Shown one piece after another: positions 18,942-27,923 of a DNA stretch of 64,000 nucleotides. Numbering within the stretch: position 1 is the first letter of the stretch; every line of letters starts with the position of its first letter. The translations under genes and the position numbers were made by a program. The stretch covers positions 143,382 through 207,381 of the forward strand of contig NZ_CAMXCI010000004.1 of assembly GCF_947179115.1 (NCBI RefSeq), in the 5' to 3' direction. The DNA is from Commensalibacter papalotli. Its GTDB lineage: Bacteria; Pseudomonadota; Alphaproteobacteria; Acetobacterales; Acetobacteraceae. The notes beneath the pieces are model-generated. The model searched no databases and was not told where the DNA came from. It saw only the letters and a list, made by a program, of their open reading frames with translations.

Positions 18942-19265
18942 ATGAATATAAATGAATTTATTGCATATTGCCAAGAAGGCCATTCTATATCGCCTGAACA
19001 GCCTGAACTCTTAAACTTATTGCATCAATGTGATTGTAACACACAAAGATTTACGATGAAACTCAATAATAATTTTCATACGCAGGATGAAATAGTTGAT
19101 CTTTTCAGCTAATTAACAGGGAAACTCGTTGACCCTTATTTTGTCTGTTCCCCCCCCCTTTTTTTATACAGATTTTGGTAAAAACATTCATATTGGAAAG
19201 AATGTATTTTTTATACAGGCTGTTCATTCCAAGATTGTGGCGGTATTTTTATTACTGCGCCAATA
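18942..19265 (+). pseudogene. Sugar O-acetyltransferase remnant (LacA/Maa-like), broken
   Basis: Starts MNINEFIAYCQEGHSISPEQ and reads to DEIVDLFS, then meets TAA at about 19110. The same frame continues LTGKLVDPYFVCSPP. It shifts frame at the C8/T7 homopolymer near 19150-19166 and resumes as FYTDFGKNIHIGKNVFF, then shifts again and reads GCSFQDCGGIFI. These pieces are, in order, the maltose/galactoside O-acetyltransferase N-terminus and the start of its left-handed beta helix. The remaining hexapeptide repeats are missing: the sequence runs straight into minus-strand haemagglutinin-type rubble. One stop and two frameshifts make it a clear pseudogene, barring sequencing error at the C8/T7 run. 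Confidence 0.75.
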
Positions 19266-20222
19266 TTGCCTCCACCCGTTAAGGTAGTCGTACCGGATAT
19301 ATGCACATCCAATCCCTCTTTGTCCCCATGTAGTCCAGACATAGTTTCCCCAGTGAATTAATAATCATTATGAATACCTTTATAACCAATATTAGGTTGT
19401 ACATTCGTATAATTACCCCCATGTGCTTAATCCACCACTGACCGTTGTGCTGTCGTATTTAGATGTGTTTTGGGGAGATGTATAATCAAATTCCCCGTAT
19501 TAATCGTTATAGATCCTTCACTGATCGTGCCATCCGCTGTTTTTTTGGTAATTTGCGCACCATTAAGGCTCAAGCTGCCTGTAACGCTGGCCTGTGGCGT
19601 TCCTTTATCCCAATAGACGCACTGGCACCCACACCAAAGTTATTATTTGAGGATATTGTTTTATAACCAGCATTAAAGATGACATCATTGCCACTGATAT
19701 TGCTGCCCTTTGCATTAATATCATTCTTAGCAGTAATATTAACTTTCTCCCCAGCCTGAACCGTTGATCCAACATCTGTCATGGTTGCCTTGATTGTATG
19801 AGATTTGCTGGAAGAATGTCCAACCGTTGCTGAAACTCCAAATAAATTACTATTTACATTTGTTAAAGAACCTTGACCTAATACTCCTGCCTCTCCTAAG
19901 CCTGTTTGAGGTAGCGGTAGAGCCAACCTTATTGGTATAACCACTTTTATTTTCAAATGAGCTAGAGTTGAAGGAACCTGATTTATGCCCTTTAATATTA
20001 CTAAAGCCACTATTGGCAACGCTGTTCAGACCAACATTCACCGCAGACGACAACGCAACATTCCCACTTTGATTTAATGTGTTACCAGAAAGGCTGACAT
20101 CCCCGATCGTCGAATGAAAAGACGCATCCTTTCCCATTAATATGCTAGCCAAAGCCCCATGCCACCAACGATGCCATCGCGATTATACTTGATCCTAACT
20201 TATCCAGATCGGTTGGATCATC
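19257..20222 (-). pseudogene. Filamentous haemagglutinin/CdiA-like (TpsA) remnant
   Basis: Minus-strand frames read as fragments of a haemagglutinin-repeat protein. From 20152: DASFHSTIGDVSLSGNTLNQ with NVALSSAVNVGLN. From about 19870 in another frame: SNLFGVSATVGHSSSKSHTI, then GSTVQAGEKVNITAKNDINA and GSNISGNDV. Further down: DGTISEGSITINTG and, near 19300, HISGTTTLTGGGNIG. These are typical FHA/CdiA beta-helix repeat phrases, broken by at least three frameshifts or stops. No N-terminal secretion (TPS) domain and no intact toxin end are present. Non-functional. Confidence 0.7.
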
Positions 20223-20254
20223 ATATTTTGACTTTTCGTTTGTAATTTTTAGAT

Positions 20255-20285
20255 ATAAAAAACGGGAAAGTTACTTCCCGTTTCA
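20255..20285 (-). terminator. Minus-strand intrinsic terminator after the lipoprotein remnant
   Basis: On the minus strand, AAACGGGAA and TTCCCGTTT form the stem, followed by a short T run (the plus strand shows a run of A before 20262). It directly follows the remnant lipoprotein gene ending at 20291. Confidence 0.65.
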
Positions 20286-20290
20286 AATAG

Positions 20291-21063
20291 TTATTGATTA
20301 TCGTTTGGGGCGTCTGTGACTTTGGTTGCTTCTACATGGGTTTGACTAATCTAAAACGCTCATTTTTTACCAAGTAAAGTTGGGTATTGATATAATACCG
20401 AATATACTAAATGACGTTCTATATAAGCTGGATCACGTGCATTCGTGTCCATCGTGCAATACCCCTCAAAGACCGTTTCATAAGTAGATGGATTGTCTTG
20501 TGAATAAATACATAATTTTGCTGTTAAAAAAGAATTATTACAGGTCAAAAGGGGATTATTGTTATCAATAGGTCTGACGATTTTTATTTTATAATAGATC
20601 AGATTCATGGTCACGGTTTCCCCTTTGGTATCCCAGATAGTGGGTTCTCCAGTGCTGGGATTAGTCGCCGTTGGCACTTACCATGTATAGGTTTTATCAT
20701 ACGCCTTTAATATACCAGAATCCACCATGATAATTATATTGTAATGTGCTTCTGCACCACCATTAACACCAGTACCAACCAATTTATATCCTTGAGCCGT
20801 TAAAAATCATCTCTCTTAACTTTTGCAAAAATAGTATAATATACGAATTTCCCTCCTTTTAACCAATCAGAATCATTATTATGTGCTTTAGCAATATATT
20901 GAGTAATTTTTTCTGGCACGATCACACGAATGGTATCATCAGTTTTAGAAAGTGGTTTTGCACTATCTAATTTATTATTGATGGGAATGTAAAATACATC
21001 AGGATCACAAGCGGTAAGTGTTAAACAAAAACTCAATACAGTAATAAATTAATAGATTTTCAT
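20291..21063 (-). pseudogene. Lipoprotein gene remnant 1
   Basis: It starts at the ATG at 21063 (MKIY, then TAA at codon 5) and continues in frame as a lipoprotein signal with lipobox LTAC (SFCLTLTACDPD). It reads to KVKRDDF at about 20800, where one base is off; the next frame gives LTAQGYKLVGTGVNGGAEAH and on to KAYDKTYTW, a TAA, then the block IWDTKGETVTMNLIYYKIKI to YPTLLGKK and a broken tail ending NDNQ. At least four lesions. Homologous throughout to remnant 2 next door. It would have been an outer-membrane or periplasmic lipoprotein of about 250 residues. Function unknown. Confidence 0.65.
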
Positions 21064-21265
21064 TTTTAATCCCCTGTTTGTGCTGGAGTAGTTTTACTTA
21101 GTGCAGCCTTTGCATCTTCTTTCTTTTTTAGACAAGAGATTTCATGGTTAAGCCTGTCAGATCACCTGTAGCAGTATCAATAGCAATATTGCCTCCTGTT
21201 AATATACCAACCTGTAAAATACCCTCACAAGAACTTAGGAGAATGTTTTTATGTAGAAATGGTAT

Positions 21266-21761
21266 TTAGGAACCTTTTTTAGGGGAATTGGGTTCGATGC
21301 GGACAACTTCGGGGTGTGGTTGGCTGTAAAGAAAGACTTTGTGTTGTCCCATCATATTGGGGTAATCATGCCAAACCGCCGTCGTAATGTGGTCTAAAAT
21401 GTAAGACGGAGAATTGGCATCTGTACTCATTGATCCTGATCCTTGAAATATCAGTTCATAATTATCAGGATGTTCGGGGCAATACAAAAACCCGTACTAA
21501 AATTATTATCAGTCATACATTTGAATAAAGGATTATTTTTTCCATTGGGTCTAACCAAGGTGACTTTATAATCAATATGTTTCATCGTATAGGGCTCTGC
21601 CTTGGTATCCCACGCTGTTGGGTTGCCCATACTGTCCGTATAGCTGGGCTCTGTCCATGTCCGTATCACATATTGATTGACACATAATATTCACTTGGAC
21701 CACAAGCCGTTAATGCTGAACAAAACCCTAATTAGATAATAAATTTATTTTGTAGGTACAT
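21266..21761 (-). pseudogene. Lipoprotein gene remnant 2, internally deleted
   Basis: AGGAGG lies five bases before the ATG at 21761. The signal is interrupted by TAA at codon 10, then continues GFCSALTACGPSEYYVSIN, with lipobox LTAC. Compared with remnant 1, the middle (about 130 residues) is missing and the frame resumes at RTWTEPSYTDSMGNPTAWDT, shifts near 21480 and ends with YPNMMGQHKVFLYSQPHPEV to the stop at 21266. It shares the WDTK, VRP-(N)-NNPL and YP-(L/M)-(L/M)G blocks with remnant 1, so the two are a decayed tandem pair lying among haemagglutinin fragments. Confidence 0.62.
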
Positions 21762-21799
21762 TTGGTCCTCCTAGTTTTGGTTGCTTATCTTTCGATTTT

Positions 21800-22117
21800 G
21801 TATCTATTTTTGATCTTTTGGTTTGTCTATTTTGGGTGCTACTTTTGAAGAAATTATTCCTCCAGCTGTTGCATCTAAGCCAACAATACCAGCAATCGCA
21901 CCAAACCCACCAACAATTACATCATGCGTAATCCTAGAAACGACCTTGTTTATATCCGTTATCTTATCGCAATTTTATTTAGTATCGCTTTTTTGTTCTA
22001 CTTGCGAAGAGTTATCTGATGGTGTTAATTTACCACCTTGTTCAATATTTTCCTTACTTCAATCATTCGCATCATCTTTGTTTTTAGGATCTTGAGGATT
22101 TTTTTGAACTGCTTGAT
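21800..22117 (-). pseudogene. Fragment possibly from the C-terminal region of the haemagglutinin-type gene
   Basis: Minus-strand frames give YQAVQKNPQDPKNKDDAND, TAA-type breaks, IEQGGKLTPSDNSSQVEQKS and then ITHDVIVGGFGAIAGIVGLD followed by ATAGGIISSKVAPKIDKP. A Gly/Ala-rich hydrophobic patch followed by a charged tail can occur near the C-terminus of large exoproteins, but I cannot identify it. The frame ends abruptly at about 22117, where plus-strand TpsB sequence begins, marking a rearrangement joint. Confidence 0.4.
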
Positions 22118-23089
22118 ATGTGGTCGGTCGAATATGATCATTCTTTAAACGGACGTCCAAGCGATGGACATAACTCATTCTTTACTGCCGAAGGATCTAT
22201 TCCACTAGGTCCATGGACATTCTTTGGGGGATGGTATCGCTATGATGATGTTTACAACTTAAATTATGATTGGCAAGGCAAAGCACGCTTTGATTTTACG
22301 CAAAAAGATTTCCATATTGGTGCCTCGCGCGTTGTTGCACGGAACTCCATTGGGATCACGACTTTACAAGCCACGTATGAGTTGAAATCATTTAATAGTT
22401 ATCTTAACTATTCTCGTATTGATGCACAAAGTGCAACTCTTTCCTCTTTGAATTTCAATGCTAGTGAATCTATGCGCGTTTAAAGTGGAGTTTGGTATGT
22501 CAGTCTTGGTAAGAAAGTAGGTTTGGTGGTGCAATGGACACCAAAACATGGATGGGAGAGATTACAGCGCCTAATAATCAGCATACCCAATATGTTAAAC
22601 CAACCCTAGATATTGATGAGTATAAGCCCATTATCCAAGATTTAATGTGGCATACTTCTATTCATGGGGAATATGCCAGTAAAAATCAATATGCCAATGA
22701 ACAGTTACAAATCGGTGGTCCTTATACGGTTCGTGGATATTTAAAACAAACCATGTTAGGCAATGCAGGGATTTATATGCGCAATGATCTTGCGTGGATT
22801 TTACCAGCTCAAGCCATGAAATGTGATGGTTACCAATTTTTCTGTGAAGCCCTTATTCAAGGCACTGAACTATACGGTATATTTGACGTAGGGATGACCA
22901 GAGGTGTGTTTACTTATGCCAATATGCCCAAAAACAGAAAAAGGCGGAAATCTTGTTGGCGCTGGATTGGATATCAGAAAAACCACAGGAACACTCTTCT
23001 GGAATGCCTCCGCAACCCACACCCTTACAACCGCAGGGCTTCCTTCAGAAAGATGGATTGCTATGTTCAGTGTCGGCATCAGATTATAA
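22118..23089 (+). pseudogene. TpsB (FhaC/ShlB-type) outer-membrane transporter remnant, C-terminal half
   Basis: Three plus-strand frames together give the barrel half of a two-partner-secretion transporter. 22118-22483 begins SVEYDHSLNGRPSDGHNSFF and ends at a TAA. 22534 onward includes LQIGGPYTVRGYLKQTMLG, the conserved GG-(x)-TVRGY motif of TpsB. From about 22925 the frame shifts and ends NASATHTLTTAGLPSERWIA with an aromatic-rich final strand and a stop at 23089. POTRA domains and the first half of the barrel are missing, and there is at least one stop and two shifts. It would have exported the haemagglutinin-type protein whose remains lie upstream on the other strand. Confidence 0.75.
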
Positions 23090-23239
23090 TACTATCAAAC
23101 TTATCCACAATTTTGTGGGTAAGTCTGAGAGCAGATAGTGTATTAATTATATACACTCTTCTATAATCAACATTTTATTATCTTCTAAAATACAACAATA
23201 TTCCTGAATAACTATCAGTTTATAAAAACTAATTATCGT

Positions 23240-23280
23240 AAAAAATCTGCAAACTCTTTTATTATAGCGTTTGCAGATAG
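23240..23280 (-). terminator. Terminator for the Hint-domain repeat protein gene
   Basis: ATCTGCAAAC (23245-23254) and GTTTGCAGAT (23269-23278) form a perfect 10-bp stem with a 14-base loop. On the minus strand it is followed by TTTTTTACG. It lies 43 bases past the stop of the gene at 23321. Confidence 0.8.
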
Positions 23281-23320
23281 CAATATGCTATTTCATCTAA
23301 TAATAAATTGATATTTATTA

Positions 23321-26300
23321 TTAAGCTATTTTTCTGTTATTATTTACACTTTCAATAATATAAGAGTGATCTGATACAATTGTTAAGGTAAGTCTGGTAT
23401 GTATACTACAATGTTTTTTTATATTTAATGGTAAGAAGGCTTTTCCATTTGTCCAACGACAAGGAATGTTTTCTTTAACATCCCATCCTGACAAACAATC
23501 GGTTTTTGTGTGTGTTGTAATATCATATGTTTTACCATTTCTTTGCAAGGTAATATCTCCGACTAATACCCCTAAATAACGACGATCATCAATAAAAGAT
23601 CCAATTACATCACAAGGTCTACTGGTTCTAGACATGATCCATACACCTTGTGTATCAGCAGGAAGAGTGAACGTTAATTTGTTATTTATTTGACTTGTCT
23701 TTTGGGTAATCACTTTACCTTTATCGGTAATTAAATATAAATCAGGGTCTTTTGTCATTATAGTTGTTTTAGTATTTAGCTGATCTTTTGAAATACGATT
23801 AAAAATATTTTGATAAATAGGTTCAACCACATCACGAGTAACAGTTAACAAAGCAGCAGCATCATCCTCCCAACTTTTAGGATGATTAAAAGAGGTATCA
23901 ATCACATTCTGATCATGATTAAATATATGACGATTACCTGTGTCTAAATAACTTTCTGTTAATACACCATCAGCTATAATGACTGAATGATTTTCAGTCT
24001 CAATGTGATAATAATCATATTGAGTAAAAGAAGTATCGTAAAAAATCGAGTTATCATTTACCAGCATTCTTACTGGTATAAATTTTCCATCAAAAAATAA
24101 GCAATGCTCAGGGGTTAATAATAAATCTTTGTTAGGAATATTATCAGCCAAGGCACCTTTTAAAATTCGCACAGGATATTCAGATTCATCATAAGTAGAT
24201 TTTTTCTCAACAATCTTTTTCTTATGCCCAACCCAAGTGACAGGACGTGGATTTTTAGTTTTAGTTCGATAATCATAAGTCATTACCAAATCACGAATTG
24301 TAATGTTTTCCACAGCACAGAACCCATCTGGTGTTTCAATCATCGTGCCTGCAAGGAAACAAACCTCAAATACGACATTTCCATTGGCATCCGAGCCCAG
24401 TTCATACCCATAATTACCAATACCAGCAACATTTAACGTAACGGTCGATCCATCTTTTAGGTTAAATATAACATGGTCATTATCTGGGTATGTAACCCCT
24501 GTAACATCATTTTGAGTAACACCATCTAAAACAATAGTATTGGAATCTTCTGGATTATTACCAGTAAATCCAGATATAACAGTTGTTGCACTACCTGTTC
24601 CTGAAATAACAATCCTTGCCATATCATTCGTAGAAATGAGATCTTGATAACTTCTCATTGTAGGAATACTTGCACTATTTAATAAATCAATAATTCCCCC
24701 TGCAGATGTGTTAATATAAATATATCCACCTTGTTTTAAGGTAACAACACCAGAAAGTTTACCGCCTTCACCAATAACGACACTGGCATTTGAATTAATC
24801 GTGGCATTCAATAATACGCCATGATAGCCAATAGATAAATTACCGTTTTCTATAATGGTCGTTTGATCAATAACCCCACCTGACACAACATTAATATTGG
24901 CACCAGAGCTGACAAAAGTCATATAGGCACTTCCATCATTAGAAATATTTAAAGTAGCCCCAGAATTAACAATTGTGCTGACAGTTAAGCCACTATTTAC
25001 ATTTAATATCCCGCCACTTAGAATGGTTGTGTCTGAAATATATGTATTATTGGCATTAAAGACCCCGCCATTACTAATAAATGTATTATAAACAATTGGA
25101 GTAATATTATAATTATAATTACTAATATTAAAAATACCGCCCGAATTAATTGTAGTACTCATGATTAAAGGATTAATGGCATTATCCGCATTAATAACGT
25201 CTAAAGTACCCCCATTATTAATGGTTATAAATTCACTATCATTATGTTGAGCATTTTTAATATTCAATAAATGAAGAACTGCATTTGAATTAATTTCCAC
25301 ACGCCGTAAAATCGTATTACTTGCATAAAAAGTATTTGTTGAGTTTATTTGAGCTGATCTTAGATAACCAGCAATTATATTGACAATACCATTATTAAAG
25401 ATCATATTTTCAATATTAGCACTCGTTGTATTTAATACAGCACCGGAGTTAATTGTAATATTGCTAATATAAGCACCATTCTCTCTATCTTTAGTATAGA
25501 TGACATTCATAGAACCATTATTTAAAATAATGTCATCCGCATATGCACTATTATATAAGTTAAAATTTCCACCGGAATTAATAGTAACATTGGAGGCACG
25601 ACCATAATATAGATCAAAATGAGCACCAGTATTGATTGAAGTATTATAAACACTTGTATTTCCTCCTGATGCTGTAACATATTGTGAGGTAATATTTGTA
25701 TTGTTTAACCCCCCACCCTTATAAGTTTCTTCTCCATTTACTAAAAAAAGATGTACATTAGAGTTCAACCCATTGAGTTGTGAAATTTCTCCACCATCCC
25801 AAACTCCTTGTTGCAGAATTAATGTCCCACCATTGCTGCCAAAAATCGTACCATATAAATTCGGCTTTCCACCATTATTCCAAGAACTGCTATAATTTAT
25901 AATTAAAGACCCACCATTAATTATATTTTTAAATGAAGAACCATCAGTTCCAATCTTTAACGTCCCCGCGGATAAAATAGCGCCACTTAAAGTTGCTCCA
26001 TTGGTAAGTTCTAATATTGCATTACTATTAAATTTATAATCTGATAATAGGTTTTGAGTTAATGAATAATTACCGTCAAATCCTAAGGTTCCACCTTTAC
26101 TTCCAAAGGTAATATTTTGAAAAACCGTGGCAGAATTATTGAATAACACCCCACCATCAATCGTAATATTACTTGCTGCCCCTCCAGCACCAATAACAAA
26201 TGATCCTTGATTAGACAAAACCATATCATGTAAAACAGCACCACTTTGTACAATAAATTTTGCTTTTGAATCTAATGTAATCAAAGAAAAATTATCTGTG

Positions 26301-26977
26301 CTCCAATTCGCATTACTGTTTAAAGTGATTGACCCATTCTCACCAACAGAGGTTACCCCGACAGATCCTCCAGAGTAAATATTAAGGGTTCCAGAACTAT
26401 ATATATAATTATTATTCGCAAAACCACCATTAGTTACACTTAGGCTTCCTCCTCCACTAATGTAGTTATGATCAGCAGAGCCTCCATTATAAATAATTAA
26501 GTCAGCAGAAGTATTGGTTGTATAACCACTAAAACCATATATAAAATTATTCTCAGCCAAAGCACCAGAGGAAACTTTTACAGTTCCACCCATACTGATG
26601 TGAGTATTATTTATAGAACCACCGTATACATTTAAATTACCTGAATTATAAATATAGTTATTGTTCGCAGAGCCACTGCTATTGACAGTTAAATTTCCAC
26701 CAGCACTGATATAGTTATTATTAACTAACCCACCACTATTAATATTCAGCAAACCTTTACTATAAATATAATTATTTTTAGCTACACCTGTATTATTAAC
26801 AGTCACAGTACCTGATGAAATATAGAGAAACTCACTCGATCCATCATTAATAATAACAGCACCTCGATTTAAAACTGTATTATAATAAGCACTACCCCCA
26901 TCAGATATAGATACTGTTTGAGAGGTTATATTACTATTTTGTAAAATTTGCCCAGAGGATACGACAAGATCAACCAT
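23321..26977 (-). CDS. Large repeat protein with AIDA-like beta-helix repeats and a C-terminal Hint domain
   Basis: 1218 residues, intact. Residues 1 to about 800 are imperfect 18-20-residue repeats of the type SGG-(x)-NNNYI-SGGNLTV, as in AIDA-type passenger beta helices, very rich in Asn, Ser, Gly, Ile. A Hint domain begins near residue 870 (CFLAGTMIETPDGFCAVENI), with the LLTPEHCLFFDGKFIPVRML and HSVIIADGVLTESYLDTGNR blocks. About 180 further residues follow. The Hint fold can self-cleave; Cys at its first position and the downstream His in TPEH are kept. There is no Sec signal and no autotransporter barrel, so export (perhaps type I) is unexplained. Such Hint proteins are common in acetic acid bacteria. 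Likely a surface or secreted adhesin-like protein, function untested. Confidence 0.8.
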   Translation of the reverse strand: MVDLVVSSGQILQNSNITSQTVSISDGGSAYYNTVLNRGAVIINDGSSEFLYISSGTVTVNNTGVAKNNYIYSKGLLNINSGGLVNNNYISAGGNLTVNSSGSANNNYIYNSGNLNVYGGSINNTHISMGGTVKVSSGALAENNFIYGFSGYTTNTSADLIIYNGGSADHNYISGGGSLSVTNGGFANNNYIYSSGTLNIYSGGSVGVTSVGENGSITLNSNANWSTDNFSLITLDSKAKFIVQSGAVLHDMVLSNQGSFVIGAGGAASNITIDGGVLFNNSATVFQNITFGSKGGTLGFDGNYSLTQNLLSDYKFNSNAILELTNGATLSGAILSAGTLKIGTDGSSFKNIINGGSLIINYSSSWNNGGKPNLYGTIFGSNGGTLILQQGVWDGGEISQLNGLNSNVHLFLVNGEETYKGGGLNNTNITSQYVTASGGNTSVYNTSINTGAHFDLYYGRASNVTINSGGNFNLYNSAYADDIILNNGSMNVIYTKDRENGAYISNITINSGAVLNTTSANIENMIFNNGIVNIIAGYLRSAQINSTNTFYASNTILRRVEINSNAVLHLLNIKNAQHNDSEFITINNGGTLDVINADNAINPLIMSTTINSGGIFNISNYNYNITPIVYNTFISNGGVFNANNTYISDTTILSGGILNVNSGLTVSTIVNSGATLNISNDGSAYMTFVSSGANINVVSGGVIDQTTIIENGNLSIGYHGVLLNATINSNASVVIGEGGKLSGVVTLKQGGYIYINTSAGGIIDLLNSASIPTMRSYQDLISTNDMARIVISGTGSATTVISGFTGNNPEDSNTIVLDGVTQNDVTGVTYPDNDHVIFNLKDGSTVTLNVAGIGNYGYELGSDANGNVVFEVCFLAGTMIETPDGFCAVENITIRDLVMTYDYRTKTKNPRPVTWVGHKKKIVEKKSTYDESEYPVRILKGALADNIPNKDLLLTPEHCLFFDGKFIPVRMLVNDNSIFYDTSFTQYDYYHIETENHSVIIADGVLTESYLDTGNRHIFNHDQNVIDTSFNHPKSWEDDAAALLTVTRDVVEPIYQNIFNRISKDQLNTKTTIMTKDPDLYLITDKGKVITQKTSQINNKLTFTLPADTQGVWIMSRTSRPCDVIGSFIDDRRYLGVLVGDITLQRNGKTYDITTHTKTDCLSGWDVKENIPCRWTNGKAFLPLNIKKHCSIHTRLTLTIVSDHSYIIESVNNNRKIA

Positions 26978-27163
26978 TTTACTTCCTTAAAAATTTCTTT
27001 AATCAAATTATTACATAAAATTATTAAAATTTGTTAGGCAATTCATTCTTGTCAAATAATATTTATTTTATACGACAACAAACATGAAACCCAGTTCCCC
27101 ATAATCAAGCCATTTATCCTATTGAATTATTTAACATTATTAGTAACCAATGTTGTTTTCAAT

Positions 27164-27450
27164 CTAACGATTGATAGCTTCATCTGTTAATTGTAATTGG
27201 TGCCTTAACTGAGCATAATGACAAATATCTGGTGCATTTTAAGGAAATACTTCAAAGGGTATTAACAACTTATTCAAAGCATCCTGCATCTGTGACAACA
27301 TATTTTCTGATAATAATAAAACACATTACCAAAAGCTTAAATAATTAATTCATCTTCATTGAAATCAAAAATTTTTAAAATTCTTACAACTTGGCTCTTA
27401 TATTCTTGAATACTTTTGCTATTTATAGAATTTTTAAGATTTTCAATCAT
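27164..27450 (-). pseudogene. Remnant of a small unknown gene
   Basis: The minus strand starts at the ATG at 27450: MIENLKNSINSKSIQEYKSQ, then VVRILKIFDFNEDELII and a stop. A second frame continues LLLSENMLSQMQDALNKLLI with PFEVFP, stop, then DICHYAQLRHQLQLTDEAIN. The pieces are coherent, helical and gene-like in composition, but broken by two stops and one frameshift. Family not recognised. The rest of the 27000-27923 spacer is very AT-rich and shows nothing else I can support. Confidence 0.35.
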
Positions 27451-27923
27451 ATTTTCGCATGGCTAATTTTTTGCTTTTTAATATTAAATTATAATCAATA
27501 TTTATTATGATTTTTATAAGTTGCGGAGTTTGTCATTATAAATTATCAAATTACTTCTTCAGTTGAAAACCATATATAGCAGTGAATGAAATCTTATTAT
27601 AAATATATTGTTTCGAATGATAGTCATAATATTCATGCACACTATATAATGCATATTCCAAAAATGGATATAAAATTATATATTAACAGGTGTTTGCAAA
27701 AATTATAATTAACTTAGATTTCACATTATTAAATTAATGTCATAAAAGAATATATAATACTGAAAATATTAATGATAGAATTAAAGAAATCCACTAACAT
27801 GTTATTTAATTATGTAGTGAGTTTTAATGTTTGGGGTAATAAAATAATAAAGCATTATATCGTTACTCAAATAAATACTTGAATATATTTTTATAAATAT
27901 AAAATGAAATCTTAATATTAAAT

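Noticed and set aside
19463..19666. 67-codon plus-strand frame opposite the haemagglutinin remnant
   Set aside because: It is the antisense shadow of recognisable minus-strand repeat phrases.
20291..22117. Functional CDI immunity genes
   Set aside because: Each copy carries multiple stops or shifts and the toxin end is not identifiable, so no active immunity can be claimed.
23321..25900. Repetitive short units that might be read as a CRISPR or satellite array
   Set aside because: The repeats are protein-coding, imperfect and 54-60 bases long, matching AIDA-type beta-helix units; no spacers or cas genes.
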